Below, in pieces: positions 55,901 to 64,000 of a stretch of 64,000 nt of DNA (positions within the stretch are counted from its first letter, which is position 1; each line of letters starts with the position of its first letter). The notes under the pieces were generated by a model that made no database searches, was not told where the DNA came from, and worked only from the letters and a program-made list of their open reading frames with translations. Source of the stretch: Lolium rigidum (taxonomy: Eukaryota; Streptophyta; Magnoliopsida; Poales; Poaceae). The DNA is taken from the NCBI RefSeq assembly GCF_022539505.1, contig NC_061512.1, positions 146,985,962-147,049,961 of the forward strand, in the 5' to 3' direction. The position numbers and the translations under genes were made by a program.

Positions 55901-57587
55901 GTCACGCGGGGCCAGGGGAGTGGGCGCATCGTGTAGGTGGCGTCGAGGCGGTGCTAGCGAGGACGGAGATGGACTGAGGCGGTGGGGCGACATCACGCAC
56001 TGGCGGTACGGTGGCGGATGGCGTCGGTGATGACGACGGCTACAGGGTTCCGGCGAGCCAATGGCGGTGTCTAGGCGCTTGCTGACGTCGAGGAGAGCAG
56101 GTGGGTGAAGAAAAGGGGGCGAGAGGAGGACGGAGTCAACGGGGCGCGTGTGTGCTCCGGCGTGTCCAGAGACGTGCCGGTGCGCGCTCTGGCACGACCC
56201 GGGCGTCCCGGGCACGTCATGTTCTGGTCGATGGCATGCTTGTCTCCGGCCGTGGAGGGTACGAGCATGATCAGCAAGAGGTAAGCTATCTATGTGACAA
56301 AGTGAGAGAGTCTAGAGAGGGCAGGGGAGTAGGGTTGGCATGGTGAGTGCCATGATGGCCGGCATGGCTTGGCATTGTCCAAATCAATGATGTACAAGGG
56401 GGTACAAGGCCTGGTAGTGTCCAAGGGGTTAATCAGTAAGTCAATGCTGACCTATGGTGGATGGTTGAGGCAAAAATCTGCTGGATTTTAGTATGTAGGG
56501 AGTTGGTGAAATGGTGCTCATAAGGTGCTCGGTCAAATGGCCGCAAGAACTAAATTTGCAAATTTTGAAATGAAATTTGGTGGAGTTGATTCATATAATA
56601 TTTGAAGCATAATGGTGGTGGTGGTGCTCAAATTTGAGTTGAATTGCAAAAATCCAAAAAGTGTATGATCTTGTTTTTGTGTCAAGGTTGCTACTTTGCT
56701 TGATCCTCATTTGAAATCTAGCAAGAATTTGCAGGGGTGTATTTGAGCAAATTTGTTCTCCTTGATGTTGTCTTGGATGAGGTGCAAAGAGTTGGATTTG
56801 TTTAGTTTAGAAATCTCTTAATAAAGAGGCTCAAAGTAGGTAAGATGATATAAATGGCAAATTTGACCATTATCTCATGTGAGCTCAAATTGATTTCAAA
56901 TTTGATTTGATTTGAGTTTATTTGATTCAAAAAGTGTTCTTAAGTGTTTAGTAACATTCTTCGACCAATGGTACGAGCTAAATTGGCCTAGATCAAAGTT
57001 TTGCAAAATGGCCATAAGCACATGTATGTGTTGAATTGTATTTTTCTTATTTTCTTCTTTTCTTTTTCTTTGCTTCACTTAGGCATGATTTAGTGTTTAT
57101 TTAGTGTTAGATTGAGTTTGGTAAAGGTTTCAAACCATTTGGGTAAGGTATGAGGGCATAGGTCAAAATTTGTCATTATGGCTATGTGCCACATATGCCT
57201 CTATGTATAATTTTAATTTCTTTTTGTTTCACATTGGATTGAGTTGGTAAGTGATAGGTTGGGTTTGTTGATGTTTTTCAAATCATCCAACAAGATAGAA
57301 CATGGCCTAGTTTATTATTTGCAATTATAGCCATAGGCTTACATATGCCTTTTCTTTTATTTCTTTTAATTTCTTTTATTTGTTTTAATCTTGGATGGTG
57401 AAAAAGAAAAGTGAGGTTTAGGGTTTTGGAACATTTGATAAGCCTACCACAATCATCATGGCAATAACACAAGGATTAAGTATGAGCACTATGCATAGTT
57501 ATTGATTTAATAAAAGTTTTTGTTGGTTCTCATTTTTGGGAAAAGGAAATTCATTTTCTTCTTTGTTTGAAAATTTGGGATGTTACA
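52966..57587 (-). repeat. 5' LTR of the gag-only element
   Basis: 4622 bp, the promoter LTR of the element. Minus TATAAAA at plus 55837-55843. The first 270 bp differ from the other LTR at roughly ten positions. Confidence 0.9.
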
Positions 57588-58895
57588 TACTTGCTCCTGT
57601 TGACTATCACCCACACTCTTCAAATTTGTTTCCTCTTTACACATTTAAAATAATGCAGGTGGAACTTGCATATATACTCATGCTTGTGTAGTTTGTGATG
57701 TTGCGACCTCAATTTACATCCCTTATGTTTTATTATATGAGTCAAATATAACCATTTTGCTTGTGGATATACTGTGGCCTTGTTCTCATATAGATTTCAA
57801 TATTCTTTTAACAACAGATAATTTGTTGGTCAAGAAATGCAAAACACGGGAAAATTCATATATGAAACGAGTAAATGAAGTTACTGGACTGAACCAATAG
57901 TTTCCATTCAAACTTTAACATTATACATGTTGAGTGATTATAAAAAGTAATAAATTTTCCGAACGAACCATAGAGAAAACTCATGTGGAGCTATTACACC
58001 CGTGGACATATATGCCCACTATGGCATCCTAGCTATATGGATAAGGAAGACAATGCTTCAAGAATCATTGACCATCTAGTAACAATCTAGTGCCCATAAC
58101 AAAGTATTTAACATTAGATTCTTACTACTGTCATTGTTGACGCGGCAGTTGAAGTGTCACCAATTTTCTGACCGGAGACCTCATAGGAATCATCAATCTT
58201 TGTAGAGCATCTTACTTCATGTCGAGGGGGTGACCTTCCAACGTACGGAGGCAAAACTGTCGTGGCACCATCTTCCATCACATAGCGTCTTGACCTCCCA
58301 ATCCCTTCTCACATTTGGCGTGAGCATCGTCGTTGAAAAGGAACATTATACTGTAGCAAGGTGATAAAGGAGACGTGATTTTCGGGTAATTGATTGCATC
58401 TAATTGATTTTTTGCATGATGTGCGGTTAATTTGTGCGTTACGCTCTGTTGGAATCAGATCCCAGTGCAAAAAAAAATCGGTGACACAGGGAAAATCCAC
58501 AAGTCAGCGCTGAAATCACACGCGAGGAGAAAAGAGTTATTACAAAGAAAAGCCACAATTTTTTTTGTAGCATGCGGATGTGGTAGGATTAGTTAGGAAA
58601 GAGATTAATTATAATTGTCCATCAAAATTCCAGATTTTTGGGGTCCTGTGGTATTTTTTGGTGCTTGATTACAACGATTGATATCCGCATTGATGTGTGA
58701 TTGATAATTAATAAATGCTCGTGACTGATTTTTTTAAGAGACCTTGTGTTAAAAGGAAAGAGTAGATTGTATCTCGATTTTGTTTTGGTGGACGGTAGGA
58801 TAGACGTTTGAAAGAGCGAACAGTTCGGATGCTTTCAATGATGACCACCAAAGTGCGTTGAGTGTCAAACGACCAACTCCCATTTAATAGTAAAG
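57588..58895. other. Filler DNA inside the hAT, no clear gene
   Basis: About 1.3 kb without recognised element ends. A minus-strand open stretch at 58114-58308 encodes GRSRRYVMEDGATTVLPPYV followed by GRSPPRHEVRCSTKIDDSYE and a stop. Its composition looks protein-like, so a captured gene fragment is possible. Confidence 0.4.
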
Positions 58896-60142
58896 ATAGC
58901 AATGGACATAATATGCATATGGGCATTCTCTAAGAAAAAGATCTTGCAATCCATTAAACTCTCCCCTCATATTACTAGCCCCATCATACCCCTGGCCACG
59001 CAGATAACATAGAGCTCAGTACCTCTTTAAGAGTTGTAGCTTTGGTGCTTCTCATATGTATCAAGTCAAAGAACCGCTCTTGCAAAATGCCATCTTTATC
59101 CACAAATTTGAAAACAATTGCCATTTGCTCCCTTTTTGCTACATCACAAGTCTCATCCACCAACATAGAAAATTTAGAATTCCCAATCTCTTCACGGATA
59201 TGATTCCTAACTTTCAAGGCATAAATGCGCAAAATCTCTTGTTGGATCTTTGATGCTATGTACTGCCCATTGTATTTGGCATCTCTAATAACTTTCGCAA
59301 CCTCGGGATTGAAATATGCAAGAAGCTTTCTTAACTCAAGAAAATTGCCTCTATTCTTTGACTCGGGTGTCTCATCATGTCCTCTAAGAGCACAATCTTG
59401 TGATGTGAGCCACTTGACAGTAGCAATTGAGACTTTCACCCTTAATTGGTTCCTTTCTATATCCCTCTTGTTGCCCACTGCTGCTGCAACTTCTATATGC
59501 CCTCGTTGATTCAACAAATCTTGACACGCATTGGTTGCATTGGTGTGTTCTGAGCAAGGTTCAGAACCTATGTGGTTTAAAAACGCACATTTTCTTCCAT
59601 CATTTACCCTCTTCCATTTAAAAAAACCATGAACGGTGAACACATCGGAACCACCTCTCTTGTTCTTGTTTCTATTGGATAGGAAACAAAATAGGCAATA
59701 CGCACGATCGCGGTCCTTTGAGTACTCCAACCATGAGGGAAAAAGACCGAACCAACTATACTTGAAGCGTCGTTGATGACCTTGTGTTCCGTAAGCTTTG
59801 TAATTCTCTAGAAGGGGCTGCATAGGGCCTAGTTGTAGATATGCTCGTCGCACATCATCTCTCTCATTAGGTGGATATTGCCATATTTGTGGTCGTAGTC
59901 CTGGATCCCTCGATCTCCAAAAATTCAATACCACGAAATAGTACTTCATTGTGGTGAGTCTGATGTCCTTCTTCTTGACTTCTCTGTCCAATTTCGAGCA
60001 ACAAAAGAGCAGGCTGAACTGAGTTTTCTTCTGTTGTTGATTGAGGTTGAGGCGTTGCATCTCTTGATGCTTCTTGTTCATTAGCTTCACAATCTGCCCT
60101 CTTCCTTTTGAAAAAAGAATCAATTTTTGCCTCCTTAACCAT
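58896..60142 (-). pseudogene. hAT transposase, N-terminal half (zf-TTF and DUF4371)
   Basis: ATG 60142 gives MVKEAKIDSFFKRKRADCEA, a typical start for this hAT group. A frameshift near 59930-60010 leads to DPGLRPQIWQYPPNERDDVR, the TTF-type zinc-finger region (FKYSWFGLFPSWLEYSKD, AYCLFCFLSNRN, DVFTVHGFFKWKRVND), and the DUF4371 region (LRKLLAYFNPEVAKVI, MLVDETCDVAKREQMAIVF). It ends at the break with the sequence duplicated at 45350-45624, from which a 26-bp piece is deleted here (at about 58999). In the full protein this part binds DNA and begins the catalytic core. Confidence 0.85.
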
Positions 60143-60524
60143 AGCCTCCTCACTACATGTGCATAAAACAATCGCTAAACAACAATTCCATGATCTATGT
60201 TCAATTTCCCGAATTTATATGCAAATTTTAGAACCAGAACAAAAAAATTAGAGATTGGGGCCGGATGTGCCTGTTGCTACTCACCAAAGTTGTTCACGGG
60301 AGCAGTGCACGGGATGATCCCCACCACCACCAGGCCACCAGCCTTCGCCGGTCCGGCCGCCCGTCGCCGCCCACTACCGTCGGCCGCGCCGCCCGCTGCC
60401 GCTACCGCCCAGCGCCCAGTCTCTGGTGGAATCGAGAAGAGAAGCCCAACCTCCGTTTCTTTGTGTTGTTTCATGGGCTGATGGGCTGGATTAGTATAGG
60501 TATTGGTAAATTTGCAATTTTTCT

Positions 60525-60537
60525 GGGGGGGGGGGGG
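60525..60537 (+). repeat. G13 homopolymer near the hAT right end
   Basis: Thirteen consecutive G bases followed by CATGGCCCGG, within the subterminal part of the hAT. Comparable G-rich tracts are usual near the ends of this hAT group (compare GGGGGGCG at 43857). Confidence 0.85.
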
Positions 60538-60582
60538 CATGGCCCGGTTTGGTCTCCACGAACGTCCGCCTGTCGTTTTAAA

Positions 60583-60828
60583 GCACCCCTGGGACAGGCC
60601 CCGGAGGAACGCCCGGTTTGACAGTTTCTCCAGGGTCAGGTCCTGGCGAGATGAAAATCGACAACGCCGTCCGCGCGGGAGCTCCGCCTCGGCATGACGG
60701 GAGAAGCCGAAATCCCAGCGGCGTTGCGCGGCAAAGGTAGGGGTAACCTCTCTCTTCGGTTACCCTCTCCATTAGCCCCCTCCCAAATTTTCACTTCCCC
60801 CAAATTTCGCACCGACGACGGCGGTGGC
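60583..60828 (+). other. 5' region of the PIF/Harbinger element
   Basis: Non-coding leader of the transposase gene, GC-rich, ending CGACGGCGGTGGC where the solo LTR inserted. It joins in sequence to 62228 (GACCCAGATCTGG). Confidence 0.45.
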
Positions 60829-62222
60829 TGATACGTCCAAAACGTATCTACTTTCCCGAACACTTTTGCTATTGTTTTGCCTCTAATTTGTGTATTTTGG
60901 ATGCAACTAACACGGACTAACGCTATTTTCAGCAGAACTGTTCGGTGTCTCGTTTTTGTGCGTAAATCCAACTTTCGAGAAAAACCTCGGGATTTTGACG
61001 GAAGGCCCTATTTTCCCGGAATACTAACGGAGCCGAAGGACAAATTAAGTGGAGGCCCGAGGGCCCCACACCATAAGGCGGCGCGGCCTAGGGGGCCGCG
61101 CGGCCCTATGGTGTGGCCCCTCGGCTGGCCTCCGACGCCCTCCTTCGGACTACTTATTCGCCTCGACCTAGAAACGCACGGAGAGAAGTCGAAGTCGCCA
61201 GAAACCCTCCAGAACGCCGCCACATCGCGAAACTCCGTCTCGGGAGCCAGAAGTCTCCGTTCTGGCACTCCGCCGGGACGGGGAATTGGAGGAGATCATC
61301 ACCGCCATCACCGCCAACGCCTCTCCATCAACCAGCCATGTTTCCCCCATCCATGTGTGAGTAATTCCCCCGCTGTAGGCCGAAGGGGATGGTAGGGATT
61401 GGATGAGATTGGTCATGTAATAGCATAAGATTGTTAGGGCATAGTGCCTAGTATCCGTAGATGTTACTTTTATGATATTGTTGCAACTTGTTATGCTTAA
61501 TGCTTGTCACTAGGGCCCGAGTGCCATGATCTCAGATCTGAACATGTTATTGATTCATGAAGATATTCGTTGTTTATGATCTTACCTCGCAAGTTGTATA
61601 CACATGTCGCTGTCCGGAACCAATGGCCCCGAAGTGACGAAATCGGGACAACCGGAGGGGATGGTAGTGACGTGAGGATCACATGTGTTCACGGAGTGTT
61701 AATGCTTTGCTCCGGTACTCTATTAAAAGGAGTACCTTAATATCCAAAGTAGTTTCCCTAGAGGCCCGGCTGCCACCGGCTGGTAGGACAAAAGATGTTG
61801 TGCAAGTTTCTCATTGCGAGCACGTACGACTATAATTGGAACACATGCCTATTGATTGATTAGTACTTGGATACCGTTTTATTATTATCTGTAAATGCCC
61901 TGCTATGATTGTTACATGAGTTTCTCTCATCCATGCAACGCCCGTCATCCGTCCCCGTGCCTACAGTATTTTAATCCTGCTCGTTTACTAAAATCACTAC
62001 CGCTGTCTTTGTTACTCCGTCGCTGTTATTTCACTACTGCTACTACTATAAAACTGTTACTATCGATAAACTCTTGCGAGCAAGTCTGTTTCCAGTGTAG
62101 CTGAATTGACAACTCCGCTGTTAAGGCTTTCAAGTATTCTTTGTCTCCCTTGTGTCGAATCAATAAATTGGGTTTTACTTCCCTCGAAGACTGTTGCGAT
62201 CCCCTATACTTGTGGGTCATCA
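60829..62222 (+). mobile_element. Solo Ty3-type LTR (1394 bp)
   Basis: TGATACGTCCAAAACG...TTGTGGGTCATCA with GTGGC at 60824-60828 and 62223-62227. No internal domain, so recombination between LTRs has removed the rest. It is a different family from G1-G3 although it shares the TGATACGT start. It separates the PIF upstream region from the transposase ATG by 1.4 kb. Confidence 0.88.
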
Positions 62223-62349
62223 GTGGCGACCCAGATCTGGCAGCGCGCATCTCCCTTCGGTCTCCGGCGACGGACCAGAGCCCTCTTCTCCAGCCGCGCC
62301 GGAGCCTGCGCACATCTGCGGCGGCTTTCGGCCGTGTCCGCCGTCCACC

Positions 62350-63714
62350 ATGACGGAGGTAAGGGAAACTCCTCTGCTCTACTGTAGTGTTCGATTCATG
62401 TTCGTAGAACTGGTTGGGTTCGATAAGACCGTTCGTAATGCATAGATCTTGTTTGAGTAGACCGACCAGCTCCAGCTTGTGCATCATGCCGCTGCACTCA
62501 TCATTTGCGTACAAGCCTGGATCCTGATGGTGCACAAGAGAGCAGTTAGGCATGCTGCTTTTCCTCGTGTGACTTACGGACCTATGTTACAACGAGATCA
62601 GGAGAGGATTGCCAACCTAAACAACATCTACAACTGCAATGACGTAGAGGCCATCCAGATGCTACGGATGAGAAGAGCCCCTTTCTATGCACTTGTGAAA
62701 ACGTTCAGGGGAAGAGGACTACTGACTGATAGCATCCACACCTCTGTCGAAGAACAAGTCGCAATGTTTCTTCATGTCGTCGGTCATAACCAAAGGTTCA
62801 TAGTCATCCATAACACATTCAGGCGATCCACGGAGACTATCTCTGGGTACTTCCAGCAGGTATTATTGTACGCAATTGGGGAGCTCAGAGATGAAATGAT
62901 CAAGCCAACATCAATGAACACACCAACCAAGATCAATAACAGCTACAGGTGGTTCCCCTATTTCAGGGTGAGTACAAAATCATGTTCTTTGTACCTATCA
63001 GATGTGTGCTACTGTCAGAAACATGATTGTGTGCTAATCTTTTTATAGGATTGCATTTGGGCTATTGATGGTACTCATGTCACTGCAAAGGTACCGAGAT
63101 CAATGTCTGCAGCATTTCGCGGGAGGAAGCACTACACCAGCCAGAACGTTCTAGCAGCTGTGGATTTCGATATGAGGTTCACCTACGTGCTTGCTGGGTG
63201 GGAGGGTTCAGCTCATGATGCTAGCATCCTGGCCGACGGCTTGTCAAGGCCTCGATGGGTTGCAAATCCTCGACGGTAAGTTCTACCTTGGAGATGCCGG
63301 ATATGCATGCCGACCCGGAATTCTACCTCCCTTCGAGAAAACAAGGTACCACCTCAACGAGTTCTCTCGCGAAGCACCGACCTCCGAATGCGAGAGATTT
63401 GTTCAATCTCGGACACTCAAGCCTTAGAGTCACCATTGAGAGGGCCTTTGCCGCATTGAAGAACAGAGTTCAAGGTCCTTGACCAGAAACCGTTCCACAC
63501 GTTTGACACTCAGGTAAAGCTGGTCCTTGCTTGCTACATTCTTCACAACTGGATCCTAGGTTGGGGCGAGGATGAGTTCTTCGAAGAGGTTGTCACTTTT
63601 GATGAAGTAGAGACCGGCCATGGCGTGGAAGCAGGCGATAATGATGCCTGGAAGGTGAAGATGCAAGAGTGGGCAGCCGCAATGTGGGAAGCCAGAGGCA
63701 ACACCACCATCTGA
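62350..63714 (+). pseudogene. PIF/Harbinger DDE transposase (HARBI1/ALP1-like)
   Basis: ATG 62350 in CCACCATGACGGAG starts a three-codon exon (62350-62358). An intron (62359-62460, GTAAGG to GAGTAG) keeps the frame into exon 2 (62461-62967: AVRHAAFPRVTYGPM, CNDVEAIQMLRMRRAPFYAL, TSVEEQVAMFLHVVGHNQRF). A second intron (62968-63048, GTGAGT to TTATAG) precedes exon 3. The DDE_Tnp_4 catalytic residues are readable: Asp in WAIDGTHV (near 63060), Asp in GSAHDASIL (near 63220) and Glu in TIERAFAALKNR (near 63440). Frameshifts lie near 63240, 63370 and 63475; the frame closes with MQEWAAAMWEARGNTTI and TGA 63712-63714. The splice sites are intact, so damage is confined to exon 3. The partner Myb-like ORF of Harbinger is not in the window. 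Confidence 0.88.
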
Positions 63715-63967
63715 GAAGAAGTGAAGAAGTGAAGAGGAAGTGAAGAAGAAGAAGAAGAAGAATCCCTATGATCCCCTGTTTCTCGAACCCTTTTCGATCC
63801 CAGTATGTTGAACGACCCTGTTATGATAAACTGCAATTTGTAGTACCTAGGGAGCAACATGTTATGAACTACCATTCGTAGTAGCTAGGGATGATTTCGT
63901 GAACTGATTGCAACAATCATGAACTGTGATTTCTGTGTGATGGGAGGTGAGAGCATGGTAAGGCTAC
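63715..63967. other. 3' flank of the PIF transposase with a GAA repeat
   Basis: A GAA/GTGAAGAA tract (63715-63765), then AT-balanced non-coding sequence with two copies of a CCTAGGGA/GCTAGGGA word (63847 and 63882). No Harbinger right end was found before the window stops. Confidence 0.5.
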
Positions 63968-64000
63968 CCGTCGTAGAGAAGAGGTAATATTAGGAATGTT

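Larger units (their letters stand above)
45812..57587 (-). mobile_element. Gag-only Ty3-type retrotransposon with 4.6-kb LTRs
   Basis: LTRs 45812-50436 (4625 bp) and 52966-57587 (4622 bp), TGTCAACACCCGG...GGATGTTACA on plus; the element itself reads on minus (TGTAACATCCC...). TACTT at 45807-45811 and 57588-57592 is the target duplication. PBS is for initiator tRNA-Met. The 2.5-kb interior encodes a coiled-coil protein and a Gag with a zinc knuckle, but no protease, reverse transcriptase or integrase. It is therefore a TR-GAG-like non-autonomous element. LTR copies differ by a few percent in the parts I compared. Confidence 0.92.
43830..60574 (-). mobile_element. hAT transposon (zf-TTF/DUF4371 type) with nested retrotransposon
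   Basis: The left end CAGTGGCGGACCTTGC is typical of this hAT group. The right end GAACGTCCGCCTGTC is a damaged inverse. ATTTTAAA (43822-43829) and GTTTTAAA (60575-60582) form an 8-bp target duplication with one mismatch. The transposase C-terminal half lies at the left and the N-terminal half at the right, both on minus. They overlap by a duplicated segment of about 250-275 bp (45350-45624 and 58896-59144). Between the duplicates are a Stowaway, a gag-only Ty3 element and about 1.3 kb of filler. Two independent hAT fragments remain possible. Confidence 0.65.
43726..63967 (+). mobile_element. Probable autonomous PIF/Harbinger element, right end beyond window
   Basis: GGGCGCGTTTGTAGCCTGGG near 43731 looks like a Harbinger left end, and a PIF-type transposase gene lies at 62350-63714. 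Removing the hAT (43830-60574) and the solo LTR (60829-62222) brings the two to within about 0.5 kb of each other. The other terminal repeat is not seen in the window. The left boundary is an inference from the terminal motif alone. Confidence 0.35.

Noticed and set aside
45812..57587. Two independent tandem genomic duplications of 4.6 kb
   Set aside because: Terminal TG...CA, TACTT duplication, iMet PBS and PPT show that they are the LTRs of one element.
60877..61395. 172-codon ORF in the solo LTR at 60829
   Set aside because: Lies in LTR sequence with biased composition; no known domain.
1..63967. tRNA, rRNA or CRISPR arrays
   Set aside because: No tRNA cloverleaf or rRNA sequence recognised. 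Regular repeats are transposon hairpins, microsatellites or tandem AT arrays, not spacer-separated repeats. tRNA-like words are retrotransposon primer sites.

Overview
This window is transposon DNA from a grass genome. The Ty1/copia LTR (TGTTGGAGATATGCCC start), the Ty3 LTRs starting TGATACGTC, the CACTA with TTTAGTCGCGGTT hairpins, and the Tourist and Stowaway MITEs all point to the Pooideae, most likely Triticeae; Avena or Lolium relatives are not excluded. I see no convincing single-copy host gene, tRNA, rRNA or CRISPR. Almost every coding region belongs to a mobile element and nearly all are broken.

Layout. (1) 1-6455: tail of a copia element with a truncated 3' LTR, then a minus-strand hAT (zf-BED) transposase pseudogene split by a 1.78-kb solo copia LTR, then degraded copia-like sequence. 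(2) 6456-38165: one large CACTA (En/Spm) transposon with perfect 19-bp terminal inverted repeats. Its own sequence is about 11.8 kb: a TNP2 transposase, an unknown minus-strand accessory gene, and a second gene (En/Spm-type ORF, DUF8039-like part, Ulp1/C48 protease) split by two Ty3-type insertions. G1 (15092-21674, TSD GAGCC) sits in that gene, as does G3 (22060-35380, reversed, TSD ACCTC); G2 (23217-29867, TSD ATTGG) sits inside one LTR of G3. A Micron-like MITE embedded in a (TA)n tract sits at an intron of the protease part. (3) 38166-42976: a cluster of MITEs (foldback, two Tourist-like, a Stowaway fragment) and a 1.9-kb non-autonomous Harbinger element (TSD TTA) with its own coiled-coil ORF. 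(4) 43726-63967: probably one autonomous PIF/Harbinger element running off the window end. Nested in it are a hAT of the zf-TTF/DUF4371 type (43830-60574, near-matching 8-bp TSD), which contains a gag-only Ty3 element with 4.6-kb LTRs (45812-57587, TSD TACTT), and a solo Ty3-type LTR (60829-62222, TSD GTGGC) just upstream of the transposase start codon.

Function. Each layer carries the remains of its own mobilisation genes: TNP2 and the TNPA/Ulp1 protein for CACTA, DDE transposase for PIF, and two unrelated hAT transposases. All are inactivated by frameshifts, stops and nested insertions. The three LTR elements called G1-G3 and the gag-only element carry no reverse transcriptase or integrase, so they depended on partners elsewhere. 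Target-site duplications let the insertion order be read: CACTA, then G1 and G3, then G2; PIF, then hAT and the solo LTR, then the gag-only element.
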